NCBI RefSeq assembly: GCF_042477335.2
Contig: NC_091246.1
Coordinates: 251,352,501-251,416,500 of the forward strand
Length of the DNA stretch: 64,000 bases
Reading direction: 5' to 3'
From: Ovis canadensis
Lineage: Eukaryota > Chordata > Mammalia > Artiodactyla > Bovidae
Shown here: positions 21,114 through 32,305 of the stretch, piece by piece
How positions within the stretch are numbered: position 1 is the stretch's first letter
Layout of the letters: every line of letters begins with the position of its first letter
Notes under the pieces: generated by a model
The model's database searches: none
What the model saw: only the letters and a program-made list of their open reading frames with translations
Told to the model about the DNA's origin: nothing
Made by a program: the position numbers and the translations under genes

Positions 21114-23047
21114 CATGGTTCCAGACAGAAGGATTTTGAGGGGCTTCTCTGAACTGGGCAGTTAAGTTAAAGAGGGTGGGTTCTGGAGTGGCATTGCCTG
21201 GGTTCAATCCACATCCAGGCTCCATCACTTTCTAGCTGTGTGGCCCCCTCACAGCCTCAGCATCCTCATCAGCATGGTTGTACTACTACATACTGTCAAG
21301 GCTGGTAATGTTTCAGTGTATCCATTCTGAACAAACCAAAGTCTGTCCGCTAAATACAACAAAACAGAAAGATGAGTTTACTGCAGTGCTTTCAGCCTGT
21401 GGACTGGAAACTCAAAGCTGTGAAAGCAATGAGTTCCAACTGCTCACAGACCAAGGGATTGCTGGGTGGGAAATGCTGAAGATACTTGGCTTTTTTCAGC
21501 TGACGGGTTGCCTTGGTGGTCTTTCCCTGCCTTCTCTCCCTCAGATTTGAGCCAGAGATTTATCTGCAGTCCTTTCTAGCACATGGGTGTGTTGTTTCTC
21601 TTCCAGCCTCGACAGCTGACGGTCACATTGTTTGGTGACTTTTCAGCAGTTTCTCTTACTCTGCCATGCCTCTGCTCAAAAGCGCCTTGCTGCTTACAGA
21701 AGAGAGTTCAAACTCCACAGTTGCTGGCACCTAAGGCTTTGGACACAGCTTTACTGAAATAATGAAAGGACCTCCATGATCTGGCTCTAATGTATCTTTT
21801 CAGCCTTTGTTGCCACTACCTCTTCCTGATCAGGGGTGGTATCTACTTTTCTGTAACTCAATTGGTGCAATTTTTAGAAACCTCAGGTTATCAAGCTGTG
21901 TTGTTTAAAAATAATTGTTTTCAGTAGAAAAATAACAAAGACTAGAGTGTCTCAGATTTAAAATACCAAGAGTTGTCTTTGTCTGCCCATCAGACCCCTC
22001 GTCTCTTCTGGTCCCAACCTTCAGCCTCTAGACCACAGGGGTGAGCACATGTCCCAGATCAGGCAATTATATTAGCCTTGGCCACAGTGATTGGTCCAGA
22101 CACAGACATGTGACCCAGGATAGCCAACGGGAAGTCTTCCCTGAGATTCTTTTTTCCCCTTCATGGTCCCCCTCTTTGCCTCATCTGTCCCAGTTTTCCT
22201 TACAAAATGAAGACCTTAGTCTAATGCTGCTTGCAACTGTGATCTAACTGAAAGGAGAAAGACTAATGGTGGTGAGAGACTGAAGTGAAAAGGCAGAGAC
22301 AAGCAGAAGAATAGAGAGGGGAGAGAGGAAGGGGAGAAAAAGAGAGAATTAGCAAATACTGGCGCGTTTGAGCCCTGGATCCATGTGTGCTAGAGACCAG
22401 CTTCACCATGTGCCTCTTCTGCTTAGAATATTCATCTATAATTTTCTATTTTGGCTTAAGCTAGTTTGAATTGGGTCTGACTAGGACTGCAGCCAGGCAG
22501 GCTTGCTTGTATGCTCCTGAGAATGAGCACCCTTAAATTTGTACCCTAGACTCCTCCCGGGTGTGCCTTAGTCTTTAGCCTGAGTTAAGTTCAATGTCTT
22601 GTGACTGAATGAATTATTGGCTAATAAAAACTCTGCTGATATTTTGTCATTGCAAGCTAGAAACATATCATTTGATTAAATTAGCCAAATACATTTAAAT
22701 ACTAACAGGTATCGCCTGAAGAACACAGACAACTGGGTCAACGTCAGTAGGTTTCTAGGCTAAGAAAGTAAACCGTGGCCCATTTCACTGCTGCCAACAG
22801 CTGGCTTGGTAACACAAGCCACGAATTAGGGAACATGACTGTGTTGATTATAACTTGTTCAGATATCATCTGTAACCTCAGAGCTCCTACCTCTCTAACT
22901 TGTCTTATGGTTGGTAGAATGGATGCTGAGAAGTCATCCTTCCTTCCTCAGGGAACAGCGCCCAGAACAGTGCTTGTTACATAGAAGGTGCTTGACTGTT
23001 ATTTATTGGATTGAACTGAACTGTGTCATTTCTTCTTGGCTTGCTCT
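21114..23047. other. Intergenic with MIR and L2 remnants
   Basis: A MIR (+) is recognisable at about 21180-21275 (GCCTGGGTTCAATCCACATC ... TTTCTAGCTGTGTGGCC). About 21650-21840 reads as an L2 3' region (GAGAGTTCAAACTCCACAGT ... CATGATCTGGCTCTAATGTA). A purine-rich GGGGAGAGAGGAAGGGGAG tract lies near 22317-22340. No gene. Confidence 0.5.
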
Positions 23048-23745
23048 TATTGTTCAGTTGCTAAGTATGTCTGACTCTTTGCGACCTCATAGACTGTAGC
23101 ATGCCAGGCTCCTCTGTCCTTCACTATCTCTCTGAGTTTGCTCAAATTCATGTCCAATGAATGGGTGATACTATCTAACATCTCATCCTCTGCTTCCCTC
23201 TTCTCCTTTTGCTGTCAATGTTTCCCAGCATCAGGGTCTTTTCCAATGAGCTGGCTCTTTACATCAGGTGGCCAAAGTATTGGAGCTTCAGTGTCAATCC
23301 TTCCAATGAATATTTAGGGTTGATTTCCTTTAGGATTGACTGGTTTGACCTCCTTGCTGTCCAAGGGACTCTCAAGACTCTTCTCCGGCACCACAGTTCA
23401 GAAGCATCATTTCTTCAGTGCTCAGCTTTCTTTATGTTCCAACCCTCACATCTGTATATGACTACTGGAAAAACCATGGCACTGACTATATGGACCTTTG
23501 TGGGCAAAGTGATGTCTCCGCTTTTTAAATATGCTGTCTAGGTTGGTCATAGTTTTCCTTCCAAGGAGCAAGGGTCTTTTCATTTTATGGCTGCAGTCAC
23601 TGTCCGCAGTGATTTTGGAACCCAAGAAAGTAAAATCTGAAAACATTTCCACTTTTCCCCCTTCTGCCTGCCATGAAGTGATGGGATTGGATGCCATCAT
23701 CTTGGTTTATTTAATGTTGAGTTTCAAGCCAGTTTTTTGCTCTCT
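23048..23745 (-). mobile_element. BovB LINE 3' half
   Basis: Inverted BovB from GTTCAGTTGCTAAGTATGTC to about TTTAATGTTGAGTTTCAAGC. - strand frames retain fragments such as KRPLLLGRKTMTNLDSIFK with frameshifts. Confidence 0.92.
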
Positions 23746-24784
23746 TTTTGCCTCCCCTGGCTTCAGTGATTAGCTCAGGGATGGATATGTGAGCCAAGGC
23801 AGTCCATGAGACTCAGTTCCAGAATTTTTCTTGAAACTAGTGGGACCGGAACCAGCTGTGCCTGCCAGAAGTACTAACTCCTGCCTTTGTCAGGGGAATA
23901 AAAGGGACCATCTCTTTTAGCCTGTGCTTAAGAGAGGACTTCCCTGAAGCCCCTCCACAGACCTTCTCTCCCAACAGAACTGGATCATGTGTTCACTCCC
24001 AAGCCAGTCTCTGGCAAGGAGGAGGAGACCATCATAACTGGCTGGGACTGAGCCAAGGTTGGCCACCCTGCTGCACAGGTCCCACAGTGGGTCCTTTATT
24101 GGTCCCTTCTTCCCCAGTGCTGACAGTCTGTTCTCTCTTCTGGTTCCATCTGCCTCGCACATAGAGAATTCCCTTCCACCACTGGGAAAAGCTCTTCATT
24201 TGACCCTACACCCTTTCTAGCCACCAAACTTCTTTCCTTCCTTCTATCAGAATTAGGTAGGCTAATGACTTGCAGAACCCAAACGATGTTGCTGAGGTGT
24301 GCATTAGGACTCTATATTCAGCCTCTCTCTCAAAATGGACAAAAGCTCAAGAAAGTAGAACCAGGGGCAAAGAAACCATTCAAGCAAAGACTGGGTGACC
24401 ATCTCTGGGTCAATGTAGAAAGGCTTCTCCTATTGGGAGTGAGTTTGGACTGGTTTTGTTTATTTGTTTATTGAGCACCTACTATATACTAGGTACTGGG
24501 CTCAATACTGAGGATGTAGAGTTAACAAGACAGAAATATGCCTGGGGTCATTCAGCTTAGAGGTTAGCAGGGGAGACGGGCCTTGAGTGAAGAATTTTAC
24601 AGACAGATATATAGTTGCAGGTATTGTAAGATGATCCTTAAAATCCCTTCGAATCAAAGACTTATGATTTTCTATGTAAAATACTTCTGTCAGTGCCTGG
24701 CGTGTCATAGGTAGTTCAGTAATTGCTACTACTATAGATATTCCCTGCCCGCTGAGCCTACGGGGAATGTCTGTCTGCTCCAAA
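23746..24784. other. Intergenic, nothing recognised
   Basis: Unique sequence with a possible MIR (TTTATTGAGCACCTACTATA ... TACTGGGCTCAATACTGAGG, 24465-24520). No conserved coding frame. Confidence 0.45.
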
Positions 24785-24854
24785 CTTCTATGCTGTCTGC
24801 ATCTGAGGACCGTGTGTGTCTTCTATGCTGTCTGCATCTGAGGACCCTGTGTGT
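24785..24854. repeat. 35-bp tandem duplication
   Basis: Two adjacent 35-bp units (24785-24819, 24820-24854) differ at one position. Each contains TGCTGTCTGCATCTGAGGAC and ends in GTGTGTGT. Confidence 0.9.
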
Positions 24855-24857
24855 GCA

Positions 24858-25073
24858 TGCGTGCTCCGTCTCTTCAGTTGTGTCCGATTGTTTGTGACCC
24901 AGACTGTAGCCCACCAGGCTCCTCTGTTCGTGGAATTCTTTGGGCAAGAATACTGGAGTGGGTTGCCATGCTCTCCTCCAAAGGATCTTCCCCACCCAGG
25001 GACTGAACCCAGAGCTCCTGTATTGCCAGCATTGCAGGCACATTCTTTACCACTGAGCCACCTGGGAAGCCCC
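24858..25073 (-). mobile_element. Bov-tA SINE
   Basis: Inverted copy, from GCGTGCTCCGTCTCTTCAGT to CTGAGCCACCTGGGAAGCCC. Confidence 0.93.
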
Positions 25074-25099
25074 ATCTGAGTAGTCATATTTGCTTCTCA

Positions 25100-25570
25100 G
25101 CAGTTGTTGTCAGTCCCTCAGGCATCTCCGACTCTTTGTGACCCCCATGGACTGCAGCATGCCAAGCTTCCCTGTCCATCACTATCTCTCGGAGTTTGCT
25201 TAAACTCATGTCCATCAAGTTGGTGATGCCATCCAACCATCTCATCCTCTGTCGTCCCCTTTTCCTCCTGCCTTCAATCTTCCCTAGCATCAGGATCTTT
25301 TCAAATGAGTCAGCTCTTTGCATCAGGTGATCAAAGTATTGGAGTTTCAGTTTCAGCATCAGTCCTTCCAATGAACACCCAGGACTGATCTCCTTTAGGA
25401 TGGACTGGTTGGATCTCCTTGCAGTCCAAGGGACTCTCAAGAGTCTTCTCCAACACCATGGTTCAAAAGCATCAATTCTTCAGTGCTCAGCCTTCTTTAT
25501 GGTCCAACTCTCATGCCTATACATGACTACTGGGAAAACCATAGCTTTGACTAGATGGACCTTTGTCAGC
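25100..25570 (-). mobile_element. BovB LINE 3' fragment
   Basis: Inverted. A - strand frame (25084-25440) encodes the ORF2 C-terminus [20 protein letters not shown] through [19 protein letters not shown] almost unbroken. Truncated at GACTAGATGGACCTTTGTCA. Confidence 0.93.
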
Positions 25571-25924
25571 ATTCAGCAGTAGTTTTATTACTAAAATTTG
25601 AATTTGTTTACCTGGTGCCTCCAACTATACCATTAACCTACCAAAGGACCAGATTCAACTAGTTAAGAAACAAGAATTATTCCTATTGATTCACTTCTTT
25701 GCCTATGATCTGCAAGCCAAGAACACAAACTAATTAAAAAGAGAAGGTGTCCTAATATATCTCCAGCAGTTTCCCGTACATCAGCTTATCTGGGCCAACA
25801 GTAGTCCTGTGCAGAAAGCAGGAACATTATCCTCCCTTTTCCGCTGAGAAAACTAAGGTTTAGAATATCAGATGGTTTTTCAAACTGGGGAGAAGAATGG
25901 TTCTTCCTTCATTTTTTACTTATT
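25571..25924. other. AT-rich intergenic segment
   Basis: No gene. A degraded MIR is possible (CATTATCCTCCCTTTTCCGC ... AACTAAGGTTTAG). Confidence 0.4.
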
Positions 25925-26105
25925 TTTTAAAGCTTTATAAAAAATGTATTTGCTGAGTGTTAGTTGCAGCACGTGGGATCTTCAGTATTCCTCGCAGCAG
26001 GCGGGATCTTCTGCTGTGGCATGTGGGATCTAGTTCCCTGACCAGGGACCAAACCCTAGTGCCCTGCCGTCGTGGAGTCTTAGCCACTAGACCCCAAGAA
26101 GTCCC
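25925..26105 (-). mobile_element. CHR-type SINE
   Basis: Inverted copy with TGTGGGATCTAGTTCCCTGA, CCAGGGACCAAACCC and GTCTTAGCCACTAGACC. The tRNA-like edge is AAGAAGTCCC. Confidence 0.92.
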
Positions 26106-26671
26106 TCTTCCTGCAATTTTCAAGCCTCTTGACTAGAACTCCTGCTGGAAGACACCAGGGAATCATCTACTCCTATTTTCCCATTTTACAGATGAGAAAC
26201 CAAGACTCGGGTAGGTGCTGGACTTGACGGCAATCGCACGGTCAGTAAACCAACGAGCTGATGGAAGAGCCCGGCACCTGACTCCGAAGCCTGAATTGAG
26301 TCATCCTGTCCTTATACATTGAGCTACAGCTGCTGTTAATAATTAAGGGTGGGTGGGTGTTAAGGGTGGGTGAATGAGGGTGGGAGGGGAGAGGGCTGAG
26401 TGTGCAGGGATGAGGATTCGGCATTTCCCAGGTGGGGCTGGAGGCAGAGGTAGTCACAGGGCCTGGGGCTTACTTGGGCCCCTGACACAGCCCCTTGTGG
26501 GGCCACAGTTAGCCTCAGGGTTCCCCTTAAGTCTCCTGACATGGGCCATTATTCCTTCATCTCCCTTCTCCAGGCCCCCGCTGCTTCCTGACTGCCTTCT
26601 GCATTCCGTGCTCTTGCTGCCCCGCTGTGGCTGAACGTATCCACTGCAGCACTGATCACACCTGTTCCTGG
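26106..26671. other. Intergenic with MIR and G-rich tract
   Basis: MIR (-) at about 26172-26295 (CCCATTTTACAGATGAGAAA). The remainder is GC-richer and unique, with no recognised gene. Confidence 0.45.
26347..26389 (+). other. G-quadruplex-forming tract
   Basis: Eight runs of at least three G within 43 bp (26347-49, 51-53, 55-57, 64-66, 68-70, 78-80, 82-84, 86-89), with many single-nucleotide loops. This is the pattern favoured for parallel quadruplexes. Confidence 0.7.
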
Positions 26672-26955
26672 GGGAAAATCGGAGAAGGCGGTGGCATCCC
26701 ACTCAAGTCCTCTTGCCTGGAAAATCCCATGGACGGAGGAGCCTGGTGGGCTGCAGTCCATGGGGTCGTGAAGAGTTGGACATGACTTCACTTTCACTTT
26801 CACTTTTCACCTTCATGCATTGGAGAAGGAAATGGCAACCCACTCCAGTATTCTTGCCTGGAGAATGCTGGGGATGGCGGAGCCTGGTGGGCTGCCATCT
26901 CTGGGGATGCACAGAGTCGGACACGACTGATGCGACTTAGCAGCAGCAGCAGCAG
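26672..26955 (+). mobile_element. Bov-tA2-type SINE dimer with (AGC)n tail
   Basis: Two BovA-type monomers (26680-26810 and 26820-26940) joined by TTCACTTTCACTTTCACTT. The 3' end GACTGATGCGACTTAG runs into (AGC)5 at 26939-26955, the usual microsatellite seed of this family. Confidence 0.95.
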
Positions 26956-27294
26956 GGGAGAAATAGCAGAGATAGAAAGAGGGAGGTGAAGGACCCTTAG
27001 AGATTATTTTACAAATTGTTTCCCTTTTTCTCGGTAGAATCTTGTCTTCTAGGGTTTCCCAAATGTTCTGTTCATGACTAATTCTTCGAATAGGAGTAAT
27101 GTGTGTGGTTCAGGGTCGGGAATGACTCCTACCTGTCAACAAGCAGTTTCTAGGGCCAAACACCATGAAAGAGGGGAAAGTCGGTAGAGTTTAGTGCTCG
27201 GGCATGGAGCTCTGGAGAAAGAAAGAGTTGTGTGAGCTGCGGCTTCACCTCAGTGATCCCCATCTGCAAATGGGGAGGAAAGTAATGCCTAATG
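26956..27294. other. Intergenic, nothing firm
   Basis: A MIR-like phrase (GGCATGGAGCTCTGGAGAAA ... CCATCTGCAAATGGGGAGGA) is at 27200-27285. No gene. Confidence 0.4.
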
Positions 27295-27410
27295 AGGTTC
27301 CCTGGCAGTCCAGTGGTTAAGACTTGGTGCTCCCAATGCCGAGGACACAGGTTTGATCTGTGGTTGGGGAACTAAGATCCCACCTGCCACTCCGCATGAC
27401 CTAAAAAAAA
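27295..27410 (+). mobile_element. CHR-type SINE
   Basis: Head GTTCCCTGGCAGTCCAGTGG, body GGGGAACTAAGATCCCACCT, ending in an A8 tail. Confidence 0.9.
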
Positions 27411-27539
27411 GCACCTAACCAGTTTGTAGGCAGATGGGAGAATGGCATGGAAAGGGCGGTGCTTGGCACACCCCATACAAAAATTAACTTGTGTGATGGA
27501 TAGTGGTTAAGATAGCAGATCCTAAGAGTTCTTATCACA

Positions 27540-28179
27540 CAGATAATTTTTTAAAAAATTTCTTTTAGTATCTATAGGAGATGATGGATGTTAACTAAAT
27601 CTGTTGTGGTCATCATTTCACAGTAATATAAATCAAATCATCATGCTCTATACCGTAAACTTACACAGTAATGGATGTTTTATTTATTTCTCAATATAAC
27701 TGGGAAAAAATAACTTCAGATGGATCACAGACCTAAATGTAAAACATAAAACTATCAAACTTTTGGGAGAAAACCTAGGAGAAAAATGACTGTGGTCTTA
27801 GATTGGGCAAAGACTTCTTAATGCAATACTGAAAGCATGATACATTAAAAAAAAAAACTGACAAACTGGATTTCATAAAAATCAAGAACTTCTGCTCTTC
27901 AAAAGACAAAGAGAATGAGAAGTCACGCCACAATACTGAAGAAAATGTTTGCAAATCACATATTTTGTAAGGGATTTGTATCCAAAATATACAAAGAATG
28001 CTCAATAATTAGCAAACAAAACAACTCAATTTAAAAAATAGGGAAAAGATTTGAGCAGATACTTCTCTCGCAAAGATATGTGGGTGGCAAGCAAGCACAT
28101 AAAAGATGTTTGATGTAATTAATTATTAGAAAAATGCAAATTAAAACCACAATGGGATGTCATTACATACCTACTAGAA
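27540..28179 (+). mobile_element. L1 LINE, left half of an interrupted copy
   Basis: 27540-27715 resembles an L1 3' UTR. From about 27716 the ORF2 3' region begins (CACAGACCTAAATGTAAAAC, AAAACCACAATGGGATGTCA) and is cut at 28179 by a hAT element. It resumes at 30402. Confidence 0.88.
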
Positions 28180-28394
28180 AAGGGGTCCCCAGCTCTGGAC
28201 CCTGGAATGGTACCGGTCCACGGCCTGTTAGGAACTGAGCCACACATCGGGGGTCAGCAGGAGGCCAGCAAGGGAAGCTTCATTCGTATGCATGGCCTCT
28301 CCCTGTCACTCATCACCACCTGAGTTCTGACTCCTGTCAGATTCTACATTATGGTACTGGTCCATTTCATTATACACCACCATGCAATAATAAT

Positions 28395-29976
28395 CAGTAC
28401 CAGTTCAGTCGCTCAGTCGTGTCCGACTCTTTGCAACCTCATGGACTGCAGCACGCCAGGCCTCCCTGTCCATCACTAACTCCCAGAGTTTACCCAAACT
28501 CACGTCCATTGAGTCAGTGATGCCACCCAACCATCTCATCCTCTGTCCTCCCCTTCTCCTCCTGCCCTCAATCTTTCCCAGCATTAGGGTCTTTTCCAAT
28601 GAGTCAGCTCTTCGTATCAGGTGGACAAAGTATTGAAGTTTCAGCTTCAACATCAGTCCTTCCAATGAACACCTAAGGAATGATCTCTTTGAAGATGGAC
28701 TGGTTGGATCTTCTTGCAGCTCAAGGGACTCTCAAGAGTCTTCTCCAACACCACAGTTCAAAAGCATCAATTCTTTGGCGCTCAGATTTCTTTATAGTCT
28801 AACTCTTACTTCCATACGGGACTACTGGAAAAACCATAGCCTTGACTAGACGGACCTTTGTTGGCAAAGTAATGTCTCTGCTTTCTAATATGCTGTCTAG
28901 GTTGGTCATAACTTTCCTTCCATAGAGTAAGTGTCTTTTAATTTCATGGCTGCAATCACCATCTGCAGTGATTCTGGAGCCCCCAAAAATAAACTCAGCC
29001 ACTGTTTCCACTGTTTCTCCATTTATTTGCCATGAAGTGATGGGACAGGATGCCATGATCTTAGTTTTCTGAATGTTGAGTTTTAAGCAAACTTTTTCAC
29101 TCTCCTCTTTCACTTTCATCAAGAGGCTTTTTAGTTCTTCTTCACTTTCTGCCATAAGGGTGGTGTCATCTGCATATCTGAGGTTATTGATATTTCTCCC
29201 AGCAATCTTGATTCCAGCTTGTGCTTCATCCAGCCCAGCGTTTCTCATGATGTACTCTGCATATAAGTTCAATAAGCAGGGTGACAATATACAGCCTTGA
29301 CGTACTCCTTTTCCTATTTGGGACCAGTCTGTTGTTCCATGTCCAGTTCTAACTGTTGCTTCCTGACCTGCATACAGATTTCTCAAGAGGCAGGTCAGGT
29401 GGTCTGGTATTCCCATCTCTTTCAGAATTTTCCACAGTTTATTGTGATCCACACAGTCAAAGGCTTTGGTATAGTCAATAAAGCAGAAATAGATGTTTTT
29501 CTGGAACTCTCTTGCTTTTTCCATGATCCAGCAGATGTTGGCAATTTGATCTCTGGTTCCTCTGCCTTTTCTAAAACCAGCTTGAACATTTGGAAGTTCA
29601 TGGTTCACGTTTTGCTGAAGCCTGGCTTGGAGAATTTTGAGCATTACTGTACTAGCGTGTGAGATGAGTGCAATTGTGCGGTAGTTTGAGCATTGTATGG
29701 CATTTCCTTTCTTTGGGATTGGAATGAAAACTGACCCTTTCCAGTCCTGTGGCCACTGCCGAGTTTTCCAAACTTGCTGGCATATTGAGTGCAGCACTTT
29801 CACAGCATCATCTTTTAGGATTTGAAATAGCTCAACTGGAATTCCATCACCTCCACTAGCTTTGTTTGTAGTGATGCTTCCTAAGGCCCACTTGACTTCA
29901 CATTCCAGGATGTCTGGCTTTAGGCGAGTGATCACACCATTGTGATTATCTGGGTCATGAAGATCTTTTTTGTACA
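28395..29976 (-). mobile_element. BovB LINE, 5'-truncated, ~1.6 kb
   Basis: The longest BovB in the window. It runs from its 3' end (left, TTCAGTCGCTCAGTCGTGTC) to a truncation in the segment encoding MYKKDLHDPDN (right). An (AAT)n motif, AATAATAAT, occurs at the insertion point (28386-28394), at the BovB 5' edge (29976-29983) and after the SINEs (30266-30274). The copy is young enough to keep a long open RT frame. Confidence 0.93.
28799..29974 (-). pseudogene. BovB reverse transcriptase domain, open ~390 codons
   Basis: A single frame without stops encodes most of an RTE-clade reverse transcriptase. Visible blocks in order are FIPIPKKGNAIQCSNYRTIA, FRKGRGTRDQIANI, motif A CFIDYTKAFDCVDH, motif B GVRQGCILSPCLLNLYAEY and motif C NLRYADDTTLMAE with the catalytic YADD. 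The frame stops after VVPYGSKS, where functional copies read VMYGCESW. The C-terminal part continues in another frame (28405-28665, [20 protein letters not shown] ... [18 protein letters not shown]). The upstream endonuclease is missing. The copy is therefore inactive as a unit, although the RT core looks intact. The frame's first ~17 codons (to 30025) come from the adjacent SINE and are not BovB. Confidence 0.9.
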
Positions 29977-29983
29977 TAATAAT

Positions 29984-30265
29984 GGGCTTCCCTGATAGCT
30001 CAGTTGGTAAAGAATCTGCCTGCAATGCAGAAGACCCAGGTTCAATTCCTGGGTTAGGAAGATCCCCTGGAGAAGGGACAGGCTACCCACTCCAGTATTC
30101 TTGGGCTTCCCTGGTGGCTCAGCTAGTAAAGAATCTGCCCACAGTGAGATGTGGGTTTGATCTCCACAGGGAGATGTGGGTTTGATCCCTGGGTTGGGAA
30201 GATCCTCTGGCAAAGGGAATGGCTACTCACTCCAGTATTCTGGCCTGGAGAATTCCACAGACTGT
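29984..30265 (+). mobile_element. Two Bov-tA SINEs in tandem
   Basis: Copy 1 is 29984-30104 (GGGCTTCCCTGATAGCTCAG, 3'-truncated at CCAGTATTCTTG). Copy 2 is 30105-30265 (GGGCTTCCCTGGTGGCTCAG) with an internal duplication of GATGTGGGTTTGATC, ending GAATTCCACAGACTGT. This is the same short-long dimer layout as at 20823-21113. Confidence 0.93.
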
Positions 30266-30401
30266 AATAATAATAGAAATTAATTGCACAATAAATGTAA
30301 TCCGTCTGAATCATCCTGAAACCATCGTCCCTCCTGGATCTGTGGAAAAAATTGTTTTCCACGAACCTGGCCCCCGGTGCCAAAAAGGTTGGGGACCACT
30401 G

Positions 30402-30960
30402 TATCGGGATGTTTAAAATCAAAAGACTGATTCTACCAAATATTGCTGAGGATGTGAAGGATGTGGGATTCTCACCCACTGCTGGTGGGAATGTACAGTG
30501 GTGCAACCGTTTTTGGGAACTTCTAGGTAGTTTCTTAAAAAGTTAAATATACATCTGATGCATGACCCAGCCATTCCTGTCTGAGGAATTTACCCAAGAG
30601 AAATGAAAGCATCCATCCACACACAGACTTAGACATGCATGCTCAAAGCAGCTTTATTTGTAATAGTTAAAAACTGGAAACAATCCAAATGTCCATTAAC
30701 AGGTCAATGAATAAACAGATTGTGATATATTTATACAATGGAACATTACTCAGCAGTAAAAAAAAAAAAAAAAGGCATAATCTGTTATTGACATGCAGTA
30801 GTATGGATAAATATCAAAATAATTATTCTGAGAGAAGCCAGAGAAGAGAGAGTACATACCATGTGATTCTATTTGTATGAACTTTTAGAGGATGCAGACT
30901 TACAGTGGCAGCAAACAGCTCTGTGGTCACCTGGGGATGGGACGGGGTTTACCTCATTAT
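30402..30960 (+). mobile_element. L1 LINE, right half of the interrupted copy
   Basis: Continues the 27716-28179 element: TTTAAAATCAAAAGACTGAT, CCCACTGCTGGTGGGAATGT, GTCCATTAACAGGTCAATGA. Contains an A15 run near 30759-30773. Degraded coding sequence. Confidence 0.9.
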
Positions 30961-31624
30961 AAAAAGAAAAAGGTCTCCCCGACACCCTGCCTGAGGTCCG
31001 AGGGCATGTCCTGCATCGATCCCTGCATTCCAGTGGGTTAAATGTCCATTAAAAGTATGCTGACACTTGATAATTCCTAATAATGATTAAGTTAAGGGCT
31101 TTCCCATGGGAAAGCTCTGTAAGCAAAGTGAGTGACGACCTGATGTGATTGTTAACCTTTTTTAAATTTCCTTCGGCACAGCTGTGTGGCAACATTAACG
31201 CAGGAGGTCTCATCTTTCAAATCTCCCTGGTGCCTGGACCCTGCCGAGTGTCTCACCAGAAAGGAGCGCCTGCGAGGGCATTTACCCAGTGACTCACTGG
31301 GAACTCAGGGACTTTGTGAAATGCTTCCAGCGGTGGCGCTGTCCTTAGTAAACCCCTCCCCTTCCGGTTGCTCCTCCTAGATCCTCTGCCTGGCACCTCA
31401 CTTTCCTCTTGGGAACTTAACCTCACTTTCTCTAAGTCAGAGGGCTCCTCTGTAACTTGTGATTCAATGAGGACAGTCATGCTGAGCTGAGAACCGCGCC
31501 CTGGGGACATCTGGCTGCAGCTGAAAGTGCCCGTCGTCCATCACTTCTAACAAGGTCCACATGATGGAAATCTCAAAATGTCGCAATAGTCCAGCCTGGC
31601 TACTGAAGGATTTCAGCCTTTGGC
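30961..31624. other. Intergenic, nothing recognised
   Basis: Unique sequence of mixed composition. Short frames on both strands have no support. Confidence 0.45.

Positions 31625-31651
<27 letters not shown>
31625..31651. repeat. A27 tract
   Basis: An uninterrupted run of 27 A. No obvious retroposon body lies immediately 5' of it. Confidence 0.95.
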
Positions 31652-31655
<4 letters not shown>

Positions 31656-31671
31656 GAGCTATTTAAGAGCA

Positions 31672-32215
31672 AACTGCTTTAAGAATGACAATCTTTTATA
31701 GAGTACAAACTTATGCAGGGGAAAGGTGGGGGAAAGATAAATTAGGAAGGGGGATTAACAGATACACACTACTCTACATAAAATAGATAAACAACAAGGT
31801 CCTAGCACTGGGAACTACATTCGACACCTTGTAATAACCTATAATGGAAAAGAATCTGAAAAAGAATTGATACACATGTAACTGAACAGATAAATATGTG
31901 TCACTGAACACATATGGAGACATATGTACAACTGAATCACTTTGCTGTACACTGGCGGCGGTGAAGTCGCTCAGTCGTGTCCGACTCTTTGCGACCCCGT
32001 GGACTGTAGCCCACCAGGCTCCTCCTTCCATGGGATTCTCCAGGCAAGAATACTGGAGTGGGTTGCCATTTCCTTCTCCAGGGGATCTTCCCCACCCAGG
32101 GATCGAACCCAGGTCTCCCGCATTGGAGGCAGATGCTTTACCCTCTGAGCCACCAGGGTAGCCCGCTGTACACTGGGAACACTGTAAATCAACTACAATT
32201 AAAAAAAAAAAGAAA
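31672..32215 (+). mobile_element. Bovine-type L1 3' end, split by a SINE
   Basis: GATACACACTACTCTACATA, AACAACAAGGTCCTAGCACT and TAATAACCTATAATGGAAAA lead to GCTGTACACTGG, then after the SINE to GTAAATCAACTACAATTAAA and an A-rich tail. Confidence 0.92.
31956..32164 (-). mobile_element. Bov-tA SINE inserted in L1
   Basis: Inverted full copy. GCTGTACACTGG at 31944-31955 and 32165-32176 is a perfect 12-bp target-site duplication. Confidence 0.96.
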
Positions 32216-32305
32216 GAAAGAAATCTGGTGTTGGACCCTCCCTTCTCCACCTGGCAGGTTATAGTCCATAGGGTCAGAAAGGACTGAGCAACTGAGCATG
32301 CACGC

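Larger units (their letters stand above)
28180..30401 (+). mobile_element. MER1-type hAT (Charlie) DNA transposon fossil, split
   Basis: Left end AGGGGTCCCCAGCTCTGGAC with CACGGCCTGTTAGGAACTGA; right end CAAAAAGGTTGGGGACCACT. These are complementary terminal inverted repeats (GGGGTCCCC/GGGGACC). Flanking octamers TACTAGAA (28172-28179) and TATCGGGA (30402-30409) differ only by transitions, as expected for an old 8-bp hAT duplication. Its middle is occupied by BovB and SINE insertions (28395-30265). Confidence 0.88.
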
